A program made the position numbers and the translations under genes. Below are positions 29,026-38,400 of a stretch of DNA of 64,000 bases, piece by piece (position 1 is the first letter of the stretch; each line of letters begins with the position of its first letter). The stretch comes from Amphritea sp. 1_MG-2023 (GTDB lineage: Bacteria; Pseudomonadota; Gammaproteobacteria; Pseudomonadales; Balneatricaceae): the NCBI RefSeq assembly GCF_030547545.1, contig NZ_JAUOQE010000019.1, forward strand, positions 1-64,000, given 5' to 3'. A model generated the notes under the pieces. It saw only the letters and a program-made list of their open reading frames with translations, had not been told where the DNA came from and ran no database searches.

Positions 29026-31743
29026 ATGCCGTTTTTAAGACGTTCTTCTTACACACTGACACTGGCGATTATTGCTGGCTCACCAACCGCTGTCTTAAGC
29101 GCCGAAATGGATGCCGATATCCGTGATGCCCTTTGGACTTGCACCATGGAAAATGGTGAGAACTGGCAATGTGATCAACCCGATCAGTCCGTTGTAACAC
29201 GACAACCAACAACGCCAACGCTCGAACCCGTCAGCGATAAAGAGCTGCCCGAAGCACCGGTCACTCAGGCGACAAAGGCGACAGCAGCCAAACCGCAGGT
29301 CAACGGTGCCTGGCTATGTGAAGCCAATGTCAGCGGTGGTTGGTCATGTTTAGACAATCAAACTGCTGCGTCATCAAGCGTCAATCCTGCAGCAGCGGTC
29401 ACAGCCGCCTCTAGCAGCACTACCGCCGCGCAAGTAATATCGACGCCATTGGCTGCAGCGACGACGATCGAGGCAACCCCGGCAATAACACCGGCTAAAA
29501 GCACTGCCAGCAATTTGCCCAACGCCGAGGCGATACTCCCTAACACTAACGCAGCGCAGCCCGATCTAACCGATACTCGCTATGCCAGCCTAGACTGGTA
29601 TCCCATTACGGGCGCCTCGAAAGCCTGCTTTGGTGTCTATATCGAGCCCGAATCTACCAGCGTTACCAACGATAGCGAAAAGCTCACCGTTGATGCCGAC
29701 AGTTCAAGTACTAAAATTGGCGGTCTAACGCAATTAGAGGGGAACGTCGAGCTGCGACAGAGTGGTCACTTTTTGCGCGGTAACACCGCCGAGGTCGATC
29801 AGGTTTCGAATCAAATCTCCATGAGCGGTGATATCCGTTATCGTGAACCGGGGTTATTGTTGCGTGGCTCTAACGCACAAACTAACGCACTCACCGGCGA
29901 AACCATTATCAGCGATGCCGACTACGTGGTTCACGAACAGTCATTGCGAGGCGGCGCTAAACGAATTATTCGGCTGCAAGATAATCGTATACGCATGGAA
30001 CAGAGCAGCTACACTACCTGTCCACCGGCCGACGAAAGCTGGAAAATCGCTTCAGATTCATTGGTACTCGACCCTAATCGAGGCTTCGGTACCGCTCGAC
30101 ACGCCACTCTGAAAGTCGGCGACACACCGGTATTTTACTTCCCATATTTAGAATTCCCGATTGACGATCTGCGTCATTCTGGCTTTTTATTTCCTTCGTT
30201 TGGCTATTCCAACGAAGATGGTCTCGAAATAGCCACGCCTTACTATTTCAATCTCGCACCTAACTATGATGATACGCTGACACCCAAAGTATTTACCGAG
30301 CGCGGTCTCTTGCTCGAAAATGAATTCCGTTACATGAACGACTATGGTCAACAAGCCCTCAGTACTGGGCTGATGATTGACGATAATGAAGCAGACCGCG
30401 ATCGCTGGTTGGTTGGCTTGGATCATACCGGCTATCAGGGGCATTGGAGTAGTTTGATCGACTTTACGGCGGTCAGCGATGATGATTATTTTGATGATTT
30501 AGGCTCCAGCCTCGAAGTCGATCGCTCGAACCATCTCGATAAATTAGCCGAGGTCACCTATAGCGAGCAAAACTGGGAAGCCACTCTGCGCACACACAGT
30601 TATCAAACCATCAACGATAGTGATTCGCCTTATCAGATGATGCCCCAATTACAGGTGAAAGGCAGTTATAGCTATGACTTAGGCCAAGAAGTCGTGTTCA
30701 GCTACCTAACCGATACCACCCAATTTGATCGTGATATCGAAGACTTAAGTGGTATTGATCGCGTTACCGGTAGCCGCCTCCACGTACAACCCTCTATTAG
30801 TATGCCGATGCTCTCATCATGGGGCTACCTGACACCCAAACTCAGCTACTGGTTGAGCCAGTATAATCTTGAAGATCAGGTCGCCGGTGAAGATGACAAT
30901 ATCAGTCGCGCCGTGGGCGTCTTCAGTATTGATTCAGGACTCCTGTTTGAGCGTCAGTCAGGTGACTATACGCAAACCCTTGAGCCACGTTTATTCGCGC
31001 TCTACAGCGAGGAAGACGAACAACAAGGGATTCCTGACTTTGACACCTCCGAGTCGGACTTCAGCTATGAAGGGCTTTTCAGAGAGAACCGCTTCACCGG
31101 TTTAGACAAAATCGGCGATAGCCAACAAATATCGGTGGGAGTCGGCTCAGGCTTCTATCGTGAAGACGGCAGCGAGATGGTACGCTTAGGTTTAGGCCAA
31201 GCGTATTATTTTGCCGATCGTACCGTGCAACTTAATGGTGATACCAGTGTCGATACTGAAGAGCAATCCAACTTTGCCGCCGAAGCTTATTGGAATCCTT
31301 ATTCAGCGCTTCGTTTATCAATCGATGCCGAACTGGATAAAGGAAACTTAAACCCATTAGAGAGCAATTTCAAAGTACGCTACACTCCGTCGCTCAATAA
31401 AGTGATTAACTTCAGCTACCGCTATCGAGAAGATCTCCGCGATCAGACTGAGATATCATTTATTTGGCCTCTCTCCCCCGAGTGGACCGTACTGGGTCGC
31501 TGGCAAGAGGATATGGAAAACTCTCAGACGCCTGAAGCAATGCTGGCCTTAGAGTACGCTAGCTGCTGCTGGAAAGTCCGGGTTGCTGCACGACAGTGGA
31601 TAGAGGATGATAGCGATGGCGAGGAAGATACCGCCCTGTTTCTGCAATTTATCCTAAAAGGATTAGGCACAATTGGTAACGGCAGTAATACACTGCAAGA
31701 TATCGTTGGCTTTCAAGAACGTGAAGAGAATGATGACTACTAA
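29026..31743 (+). CDS. lptD: LPS-assembly outer membrane protein
   Basis: 905 residues. Signal peptide at 1-26 (cleavage near LSA), an OstA/jellyroll domain at ~230-360 (LEGNVELRQSGHFLRGNTAE) and a large beta-barrel to the end. Paired cysteines for the essential disulfides include the C-terminal ASCCWKVR (~845). The mature N-terminus is extended by ~150 residues of Ala/Thr-rich sequence carrying two W-x-C ... W-x-C motifs (W37/C39-W47/C49 and W96/C98-W106/C108). LptD inserts LPS in the outer leaflet with LptE. It starts the lptD-surA-pdxA-rsmA-apaG-apaH operon. Confidence 0.95.
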   Translation: MPFLRRSSYTLTLAIIAGSPTAVLSAEMDADIRDALWTCTMENGENWQCDQPDQSVVTRQPTTPTLEPVSDKELPEAPVTQATKATAAKPQVNGAWLCEANVSGGWSCLDNQTAASSSVNPAAAVTAASSSTTAAQVISTPLAAATTIEATPAITPAKSTASNLPNAEAILPNTNAAQPDLTDTRYASLDWYPITGASKACFGVYIEPESTSVTNDSEKLTVDADSSSTKIGGLTQLEGNVELRQSGHFLRGNTAEVDQVSNQISMSGDIRYREPGLLLRGSNAQTNALTGETIISDADYVVHEQSLRGGAKRIIRLQDNRIRMEQSSYTTCPPADESWKIASDSLVLDPNRGFGTARHATLKVGDTPVFYFPYLEFPIDDLRHSGFLFPSFGYSNEDGLEIATPYYFNLAPNYDDTLTPKVFTERGLLLENEFRYMNDYGQQALSTGLMIDDNEADRDRWLVGLDHTGYQGHWSSLIDFTAVSDDDYFDDLGSSLEVDRSNHLDKLAEVTYSEQNWEATLRTHSYQTINDSDSPYQMMPQLQVKGSYSYDLGQEVVFSYLTDTTQFDRDIEDLSGIDRVTGSRLHVQPSISMPMLSSWGYLTPKLSYWLSQYNLEDQVAGEDDNISRAVGVFSIDSGLLFERQSGDYTQTLEPRLFALYSEEDEQQGIPDFDTSESDFSYEGLFRENRFTGLDKIGDSQQISVGVGSGFYREDGSEMVRLGLGQAYYFADRTVQLNGDTSVDTEEQSNFAAEAYWNPYSALRLSIDAELDKGNLNPLESNFKVRYTPSLNKVINFSYRYREDLRDQTEISFIWPLSPEWTVLGRWQEDMENSQTPEAMLALEYASCCWKVRVAARQWIEDDSDGEEDTALFLQFILKGLGTIGNGSNTLQDIVGFQEREENDDY

Positions 31744-33025
31744 GCTCATAAAAAAACTAAAGCCATCGATGGCTGCCCTGATTTTAGGCCTCAGTGTCTC
31801 GGCCAATGCCGCAGATATTCCACTCGATCGTATCGTCGCGATTGTGAACGATGATATCGTCTTACAAAGTGAACTGAGTGCTCGAGAAGCGACCATCAAG
31901 AGCCGTCTTAACGCTCAAGGTCGTAATTTACCTGACGAGCAAATCCTGCAAAATCAAGTGCTTGATCGACTGATTTTGGACAACATTCAGCTACAGGTGG
32001 GTAAAGAGCGCGGTATTCGTATCAGTGATAGCGAGCTTAACGCCTCGATAGAACGTATCGCGGCGAGCTCTAACTTAAGCCTCGATCAATTCCGCGAAGC
32101 ATTGATTGCTGAAGGACAAGATTACGCTCAAGTGCGTCAGCAAATTCGTAATGAAATGCTCATTCAGCGCATTCAGCAACGCATCGTTAACAGTCGCATC
32201 AATGTCTCTCAGCAAGAGATCACTAACTTCCTCAGCTCTCAGCAGGGCGAGCAGCTCAACGCGACAAACTATAATCTATCCCAGATTTTGCTGGCCGTGC
32301 CACTGCAAGCAACCTCGAACATGTTACAGTCGGCGCAACAACAAGCCGATAAAATTGCTGCCGAACTCGCCAACGGCGCCGATTTTGCCGAAACAGCTAT
32401 CGCCCAATCAAACGGCCCGAACGCCCTAAAAGGGGGTGAGATTGGCTGGCGCAAACTGAATGAAATGCCAGAAGAGTTTGCTAAGGTAGTGAAAACACTC
32501 AAAAAGGGTGAATTCAGCACGCCGCTTCGTAGCCCCAGTGGTTTCCATATTCTGAAGGTCAACGACAAACAGGGTGGTGCCGTTCAACTGGTTAATCAGG
32601 TTAAGGTACGTCATATTCTCCTAACCCCTAATGAGATTCGTTCTGCCGCGCAAACCCGTCGCGAAATCGATACTCTCTATCAGAAACTCCAACAAGGTGT
32701 TCCTTTTGCTGAACTCGCCAAGCAGTTCAGTGATGATGCCGGCAGTGGCTCCTTAGGCGGTGAGCTCGGCTGGGCTCAATCAGGACAGATGGTACCTGAA
32801 TTCGAAGAGGTGATGTTTAATACTGCATCAGGCGAAATCAGTCGTCCCTTTGAGTCACGTTTTGGCTGGCATATCCTCAAAGTTGAAGATCGTCGACAGC
32901 AGGATATGAGCGAAGAGATGCAAACCAATCAAGCCCGTGCGTCCATCCGTCAACGCAAGTTCAACGAAGAACTGCAAAACTGGCTACGTGAAATCCGCTC
33001 ACAAGCGTATATCGAGCTTAAATAA
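31733..33025 (+). CDS. surA: periplasmic peptidyl-prolyl isomerase/chaperone SurA
   Basis: Outer-membrane-protein chaperone of 430 residues. A signal peptide ([15 protein letters not shown]) is followed by the SurA N domain ([21 protein letters not shown]) and two parvulin domains (~170-270 and ~285-380; [12 protein letters not shown] and [15 protein letters not shown]). Two adjacent ATG codons overlap the end of lptD; the second has AAGAG at better spacing. LptD is itself a SurA client, which fits the coupling. Confidence 0.95.
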   Translation: MTTKLIKKLKPSMAALILGLSVSANAADIPLDRIVAIVNDDIVLQSELSAREATIKSRLNAQGRNLPDEQILQNQVLDRLILDNIQLQVGKERGIRISDSELNASIERIAASSNLSLDQFREALIAEGQDYAQVRQQIRNEMLIQRIQQRIVNSRINVSQQEITNFLSSQQGEQLNATNYNLSQILLAVPLQATSNMLQSAQQQADKIAAELANGADFAETAIAQSNGPNALKGGEIGWRKLNEMPEEFAKVVKTLKKGEFSTPLRSPSGFHILKVNDKQGGAVQLVNQVKVRHILLTPNEIRSAAQTRREIDTLYQKLQQGVPFAELAKQFSDDAGSGSLGGELGWAQSGQMVPEFEEVMFNTASGEISRPFESRFGWHILKVEDRRQQDMSEEMQTNQARASIRQRKFNEELQNWLREIRSQAYIELK

Positions 33026-33030
33026 TTAAC

Positions 33031-34038
33031 ATGCAAACATACAGACTGGCCCTCACCCCGGGCGAACCTGCCGGAATAGGGCCCGATCTATGTATTCAGA
33101 TCGCTCAGCAGGGACATACTCATCAATTAGTCGTTATTGCTGACCCTCTGATGATGCAAGCGCGAGCGCGTCAGCTTGACCTGCCGATCACGCTGCTGCC
33201 TTATGATGCGGATTCACCGGTGACGCCGACCGCTCCTGGCACGTTATGGATCGAGCCGGTGAGCTTAATCAAAACCTCCCTCGCGGGGCAGCTTAATCCG
33301 GCGAATGCCCGTTATGTACTCGACACGCTGACGCGTGCCACGCAAGGCTGTCAAAGCGGGGAATTTGCCGCATTAATTACGGCCCCTGTGCATAAAGGAG
33401 TGATTAATGAGGCGGGAATTCCATTTAGCGGTCATACCGAATTTCTCGAACAGCTAACCGAGACGCGAAAGGTTGTCATGATGCTGGCCACCGAGGGGTT
33501 ACGTGTTGCGCTAGCAACCACTCATCTGCCATTATCAGAGGTGCCTGCGGCGATCACGCAACCGCTACTCGAACAGGTGCTCGAGGTATTACAGCAAGAC
33601 CTACAACGTAGCTTTGGTTTAGCCAATCCGAGAATTCTAATTGCCGGCTTAAATCCGCACGCGGGTGAAGGCGGTCATATGGGACGAGAAGAGATCGAGA
33701 CCATTCAACCGGTCATCGATCGTTTAAGAGCACGCGGCTATAATCTCAGCGATCCTCTGCCTGCGGATACCCTATTTACCGATAAACTGCTCAAGACGGC
33801 CGATGCCGTGTTAGCGATGTATCATGATCAAGGCTTACCTGTGCTGAAATATAAAGGCTTTGGCCGAGCCGTCAATATCACTCTCGGCATGCCGATTATC
33901 CGCACCTCTGTCGATCACGGCACCGCCTTAGATCTAGCCGGCAGCGGCACAGCCGATAGCGGCAGCCTACTAACCGCCATCAATTATGCTGCCGATATGG
34001 CAGCGAACCGTCACAGCACCGGAACAGTGAATGAGTAA
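33031..34038 (+). CDS. pdxA: 4-hydroxythreonine-4-phosphate dehydrogenase
   Basis: Vitamin B6 pathway enzyme of 335 residues. Opening [25 protein letters not shown] (~127-139), the metal-site [18 protein letters not shown] (~208-219) and [10 protein letters not shown] (~265-274) are diagnostic. Five bases after surA and overlapping rsmA by eight bases, in the classical surA-pdxA-rsmA order. Confidence 0.96.
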   Translation: MQTYRLALTPGEPAGIGPDLCIQIAQQGHTHQLVVIADPLMMQARARQLDLPITLLPYDADSPVTPTAPGTLWIEPVSLIKTSLAGQLNPANARYVLDTLTRATQGCQSGEFAALITAPVHKGVINEAGIPFSGHTEFLEQLTETRKVVMMLATEGLRVALATTHLPLSEVPAAITQPLLEQVLEVLQQDLQRSFGLANPRILIAGLNPHAGEGGHMGREEIETIQPVIDRLRARGYNLSDPLPADTLFTDKLLKTADAVLAMYHDQGLPVLKYKGFGRAVNITLGMPIIRTSVDHGTALDLAGSGTADSGSLLTAINYAADMAANRHSTGTVNE

Positions 34039-34831
34039 TAAGCCTACAGGTCATAAAGCACGTAAACGTTTTGGCCAAAACTTCCTGCAAGACCAAGGCG
34101 TTATACGTCGTATTATTCGTGCTATTGCACCGAGTGAAACACAGCACTTGATAGAAATTGGGCCGGGACTCGGCGCCATTACCGAAGAGTTACTGGATCT
34201 CTGTCAACGTCTCGATGTCGTCGAACTTGACCGTGATTTGATCCCTATTCTACGTACCAAGTTTTTTAGTTATGCCGATAAATTCACCATTCACGAGGGT
34301 GATGCACTAAAATTCGATTTTAGTTCGTTGCAACAGCAAGATGAACAATTACGGGTGGTCGGTAACCTGCCATACAACATATCCACACCGCTGATTTTCC
34401 ATCTGCTGAGCTATGCCGATCAGATTGAAGATATGCACTTTATGTTGCAAAAAGAGGTGGTCGATCGTCTCGCCGCTCAGCCTGGCGAGAGCGCCTATGG
34501 CCGACTCGGCATCATGGCTCAGTATTATTGTCAGATCGAACCGTTATTTTTGGTGCCACCCTATGCTTTCGATCCTGCGCCTAAGGTCGATTCGGCAATT
34601 GTGCGCCTAATCCCCTACAAGCAACTGCCTCATAAAGCACAGGACATCAGCAAACTGGAAACCGTGGTACGTACCGCTTTTGGGCAACGCAGAAAAACCC
34701 TGCGTAATAACCTTAAACCCTTGCTGTCGGCTGATGCGATTGAATCTCTCGGGATTGACCCAGGTCTAAGACCCGAACGACTCGCACTCACTGACTTTAT
34801 CCGGATAAGTGATTATCTGAGCAGCCAATAA
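34031..34831 (+). CDS. rsmA: 16S rRNA dimethyladenosine transferase (A1518/A1519)
   Basis: KsgA/RsmA of 266 residues. [11 protein letters not shown] (~16-26), the SAM motif [13 protein letters not shown] (~44-56), the acidic VVELDRD and the catalytic VGNLPYNIS (~113-121) are intact. It dimethylates two adenines in helix 45 late in 30S assembly. Translationally coupled to pdxA. Confidence 0.97.
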   Translation: MSNKPTGHKARKRFGQNFLQDQGVIRRIIRAIAPSETQHLIEIGPGLGAITEELLDLCQRLDVVELDRDLIPILRTKFFSYADKFTIHEGDALKFDFSSLQQQDEQLRVVGNLPYNISTPLIFHLLSYADQIEDMHFMLQKEVVDRLAAQPGESAYGRLGIMAQYYCQIEPLFLVPPYAFDPAPKVDSAIVRLIPYKQLPHKAQDISKLETVVRTAFGQRRKTLRNNLKPLLSADAIESLGIDPGLRPERLALTDFIRISDYLSSQ

Positions 34832-34850
34832 CAACTTATAACGAAACGAT

Positions 34851-35237
34851 ATGATCTACTCAGACACCTCTCATAATATCGATATCCATGTTGAAACCGC
34901 CTATCTTCCGGAGCAATCTGATCCGGAAAAAAAGCGCTACGTGTTCTCCTATCACATCACCATCACCAACCGCGAATCTCAGCCGGTGCAATTGCTGCGT
35001 CGTCGCTGGCTCATCATCGATGGTGATGAGCAGGCTCAAGAAGTTGAAGGCGAAGGTGTCATCGGAGAACAACCGATTATCGAACCCGAAGAAAGCTATA
35101 GCTACACCAGTGGCACCGTTTTAGCGACGCGGGTAGGCAGTATGCAAGGACATTATCAAATGAAAACCGATGATGGCCAGACGTTTAATGCCGATATCGA
35201 GCCCTTCACCTTGGCTCTGCCCAACGCACTGCACTGA
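34851..35237 (+). CDS. apaG: ApaG (Co2+/Mg2+ efflux-associated) protein
   Basis: The 128-residue beta-sandwich protein matches ApaG throughout (YVFSYHITITNRE, RRRWLIIDGD, VEGEGVIGEQP, GSMQGHYQM). Its exact role is unsettled; phenotypes in Salmonella link it to divalent cation resistance. Located 20 bases after rsmA and 9 before apaH. Confidence 0.95.
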   Translation: MIYSDTSHNIDIHVETAYLPEQSDPEKKRYVFSYHITITNRESQPVQLLRRRWLIIDGDEQAQEVEGEGVIGEQPIIEPEESYSYTSGTVLATRVGSMQGHYQMKTDDGQTFNADIEPFTLALPNALH

Positions 35238-35245
35238 GGCAACAG

Positions 35246-36067
35246 ATGGCAACCTACGCAATTGGCGATATTCAAGGCTGTTATGATGAGCTTCAAGCTT
35301 TGCTCGAGTGCGTCAATTTTAGCCAATCCGATCAGCTCTGGTTGGCGGGAGATCTAGTCAATCGAGGTCCTAAATCACTGGAAACCCTGCGTTTTCTTTA
35401 TCGCATCCGTGATCGCGTCACGATTACCCTCGGCAATCATGATCTACATCTGCTAGCGGTTTATAGTGGCGCCCTCAAACCGAAAAAATCGGATACCTTT
35501 CAGGATATTCTGCAAGCCGACGATGCCAAGACGCTGCTGACCTGGCTCCGCTCTCAACCCCTACTGGTGACCGATGAGCAACTCGGATTTACCATGGTTC
35601 ATGCCGGTATTCCGCCACAATGGTCACTCAAGAAGGCTCACAAACGCGCCCATGAAGTTGAAGTGATATTACAAAGCACACTGGCAAATGAGTTTTTTAA
35701 GCGTATGTATGGCAATCAACCGGCCTGTTGGTCAGCCGATTTAGAAGGCTTTGATCGCTTACGAATCATTACCAATTACTTCACTCGGATGCGCTTTTGC
35801 GACACGAAAGGCCGTATGGAATTTTCCGCTAAGGGCACCCTATCGAGTCAGCCCAGCGGCTTTATGCCTTGGTTTAGCCATCGCGGAAAAGTATTAGCCA
35901 AGAGCCGCATCATCTTTGGCCACTGGGCGGCACTAGAAGGTAAAGCGGATCGCGCTAACGTCTATGCGCTCGATACTGGCTGCGTCTGGGGCGGCACGTT
36001 AACCGCCCTCCGGCTCGAAGATCAACAACTGTTTTCCGTCAATAGTAAAATGAGGTATGGCAACTAA
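35246..36067 (+). CDS. apaH: diadenosine tetraphosphatase (symmetrical)
   Basis: Calcineurin-like phosphoesterase of 273 residues that splits Ap4A to ADP. Metal-binding motifs GDIQGC (7-12), AGDLVNRGP (~35-43), LGNHDLHL (~63-70) and the C-terminal FGHWAALEG are present. It also affects Np4-capped RNAs. One-base overlap with glpE. Confidence 0.96.
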   Translation: MATYAIGDIQGCYDELQALLECVNFSQSDQLWLAGDLVNRGPKSLETLRFLYRIRDRVTITLGNHDLHLLAVYSGALKPKKSDTFQDILQADDAKTLLTWLRSQPLLVTDEQLGFTMVHAGIPPQWSLKKAHKRAHEVEVILQSTLANEFFKRMYGNQPACWSADLEGFDRLRIITNYFTRMRFCDTKGRMEFSAKGTLSSQPSGFMPWFSHRGKVLAKSRIIFGHWAALEGKADRANVYALDTGCVWGGTLTALRLEDQQLFSVNSKMRYGN

Positions 36068-36387
36068 TGGACTCCTTTGAATGTATCGATATCCCTCGCG
36101 CCGAAACGCTGATTGCTTCAGGTGCGGTGATTGTCGATATTCGCGATCCACAAAGCTATCAACAAAACCATATCAAAGACGCTATTCATCTGAGTAACGA
36201 AACGCTACATGATTTCATTCAGTCTGCCGATATGGATACCGCGGTGATTGTATGTTGTTATCACGGTTTCAGTAGTCAATCCGCAGCCAACTTCCTGGTG
36301 CAACAAGGCTTCGATGAAGTGTATAGCCTTGATGGAGGGTTTGAACTCTGGCAAGCCAGTCGCCCCGAACAATGTGCTAATCGCTAA
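36067..36387 (+). CDS. glpE: thiosulfate sulfurtransferase GlpE (rhodanese)
   Basis: Single-domain rhodanese of 106 residues. The catalytic cysteine is C64 in VCCYHGFSSQ, with VDIRDPQSY near the N-terminus. GlpE moves sulfane sulfur from thiosulfate to acceptors. Translationally coupled to apaH and three bases before cca, the order also seen in Pseudomonas. Confidence 0.92.
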   Translation: MDSFECIDIPRAETLIASGAVIVDIRDPQSYQQNHIKDAIHLSNETLHDFIQSADMDTAVIVCCYHGFSSQSAANFLVQQGFDEVYSLDGGFELWQASRPEQCANR

Positions 36388-36390
36388 TCG

Positions 36391-37515
36391 ATGCAAATTT
36401 ATCTAGTCGGCGGCGCAGTCAGAGACGGGCTACTGAATTACCCTGTTTATGATAAGGATTGGGTCGTTGTGGGCGCTACCCCTGAGGAGATGCAGCAACA
36501 GGGCTATCATCCGGTGGGTAAAGATTTTCCCGTTTTTATCCACCCTCAAAGTGGTGAAGAATATGCCCTCGCCCGCACTGAACGAAAGTCAGGCAAGGGT
36601 TATACCGGGTTTCAGTACCACGCCAGCCCAGAGGTGACTCTCGAAGAAGATCTTATTCGTCGTGATTTAACCATCAATGCAATGGCCATGGATGATCGAG
36701 GAAACATCATTGATCCTTATCATGGTCAGCGAGATCTCCACACGAAAACCCTGCGTCATGTATCGTCTGCCTTCGCCGAAGATCCGCTACGCGTGCTTCG
36801 AGTGGCGCGCTTTCTGGCGCGTTACGCACCGCTTGGTTTCAGTATTGCAGCTGAAACCCTAACACTGATGCAACAGCTCGCGGCCAGCGATGAACTCGAA
36901 CATCTCACCGCCGAACGCGTGTGGCAAGAGTTTCAACGGGCGTTAAGTGAAGCAGCACCGCAGGCATTTCTGCTCACCCTAAAGCAAGCCAATGCACTCG
37001 CGGTACTATTTCCGGAACTGCAATCCGCCGTCAATGATCCATCCACTCTGACAGCCATTAGTCAGCCGGCCGATGCCAAGGTTCGCTTTGCGATACTCAT
37101 GCGCAGCGCGTTCGCTCATCTTGCCACGACCGAACAAAGCCAACCGATTAAAATGTTTTGCCAGCGTCATCGCGTCCCTAACGCCTATCGAGACCTGGCC
37201 TTACAATTCAGTCAACAGGCCGACCAACTCTGCCATTATGCGCAACTCGATGCTCATCAACGTCTCGCATTAGTCAAAGATCTCGACCTGTTACGTCGAC
37301 AAGAACATCTACCACTGTTATTAGAAGGCTGCAGGCTGATCGGGCATGATCAGTTAGCCGTAAAATCGGCACTACCGCAACTATTGCAGCTGCTACAACA
37401 GGTGAGTCCCAAACAACTCATGCAGCATGGTTATAAAGGCAAGGCCTTAGGTAACGCCATTAACGAGGCGCAGCTGACTATCTGTCAACAACAAATTGAT
37501 GGTCAATCATCATGA
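36391..37515 (+). CDS. cca: CCA-adding tRNA nucleotidyltransferase (without HD domain)
   Basis: Class II polymerase head of 374 residues: LVGGAVRDGLL (4-14), the DKDWVVVGA catalytic carboxylates, RRDLTINAMAMD and the RxxRFxAR motif VLRVARFLARY (~131-141). The C-terminal ~170 residues lack the HD-phosphohydrolase signature (no H...HD...D pattern) that E. coli Cca carries, and the protein is about 40 residues shorter. Adds or repairs the 3' CCA of tRNAs. Overlaps the pteridine reductase start by four bases. Confidence 0.93.
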   Translation: MQIYLVGGAVRDGLLNYPVYDKDWVVVGATPEEMQQQGYHPVGKDFPVFIHPQSGEEYALARTERKSGKGYTGFQYHASPEVTLEEDLIRRDLTINAMAMDDRGNIIDPYHGQRDLHTKTLRHVSSAFAEDPLRVLRVARFLARYAPLGFSIAAETLTLMQQLAASDELEHLTAERVWQEFQRALSEAAPQAFLLTLKQANALAVLFPELQSAVNDPSTLTAISQPADAKVRFAILMRSAFAHLATTEQSQPIKMFCQRHRVPNAYRDLALQFSQQADQLCHYAQLDAHQRLALVKDLDLLRRQEHLPLLLEGCRLIGHDQLAVKSALPQLLQLLQQVSPKQLMQHGYKGKALGNAINEAQLTICQQQIDGQSS

Positions 37516-38252
37516 CTAAACCCGTCGCACTGATTACCGGCGCCGCCCGTCGAATCGGCGCAAGTATCACTCGTCGACTGTGGCAACAGGGATACCGCGT
37601 CATTATTCACTGTCATCACTCGGTGAATGCAGCCACACAACTCGCCGCCGACTTAAATCAGCAATCCGCCCATAGCGCTGCGGTATTACAAGCCGACTTG
37701 ACTGACGCTCAGCAGGTCAGGCAACTGGCGGCTCAGGCACTGACAACCTGGGGACAGGTCGACTTACTGATCAATAATGCGTCTTCGTTTTACCCCACCG
37801 CGCTGGAGCAGAGCACCGATCAACAGTGGGATGAGCTCATCAATAGCAATCTTAAAGCCCCCTATTTTCTCTGTGCACAACTCGCCGATACGCTCACTCA
37901 ACAGCAAGGCTGTATTATCAATCTGATCGATATCCACGCGCAACGCGCCCTACCTGGCTACCCGATCTATTCCATTGCTAAAGCGGGCCTACAGATGATG
38001 ACGCTCAGCTTAGCCAAAGAACTCGCGCCGCATGTACGGGTTAATGGCGTCGCACCTGGACCAATACTCTGGCCCGAGCAAAGTGCCGCAATCAGTGCCG
38101 CCGAACAAAGCGCCATTGTCGATAAAACCCTATTGAAACGGGCTGGAACACCTGACGATATCGCGGCAACCGTGCTTTTTCTAGCCCAGCAAAGCTACAT
38201 CACCGGACAAATTATCGCCGTCGATGGCGGTAAATCACTCTATAGCCACTAA
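37512..38252 (+). CDS. folM: pteridine reductase (FolM-like SDR)
   Basis: Short-chain dehydrogenase of 246 residues. The cofactor motif TGAARRIG has the arginine form (TGxxxRxG) that marks pteridine reductases such as PTR1 and FolM; NNASSF, the catalytic tyrosine in YPIYSIAKAG and VAPGPI follow. Likely reduces dihydromonapterin (or dihydrofolate) with NADPH. Coupled to cca. With folX nearby it supports a tetrahydromonapterin pathway. Only weak sequence, no gene, lies between it and the next gene. Confidence 0.85.
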   Translation: MTKPVALITGAARRIGASITRRLWQQGYRVIIHCHHSVNAATQLAADLNQQSAHSAAVLQADLTDAQQVRQLAAQALTTWGQVDLLINNASSFYPTALEQSTDQQWDELINSNLKAPYFLCAQLADTLTQQQGCIINLIDIHAQRALPGYPIYSIAKAGLQMMTLSLAKELAPHVRVNGVAPGPILWPEQSAAISAAEQSAIVDKTLLKRAGTPDDIAATVLFLAQQSYITGQIIAVDGGKSLYSH

Positions 38253-38400
38253 TGCTGTCATCGTCATCTGAACGTACCTCTCGTTTAATTCGTCAGGCAG
38301 CAATAAAGCAACTAAAAAAACGCGACTCATAATAGAACGATTAAAAATAGCGCGACTAAAAAGATAGCAACCGCTCATAGTTTTTATGCGCCATGTATTT

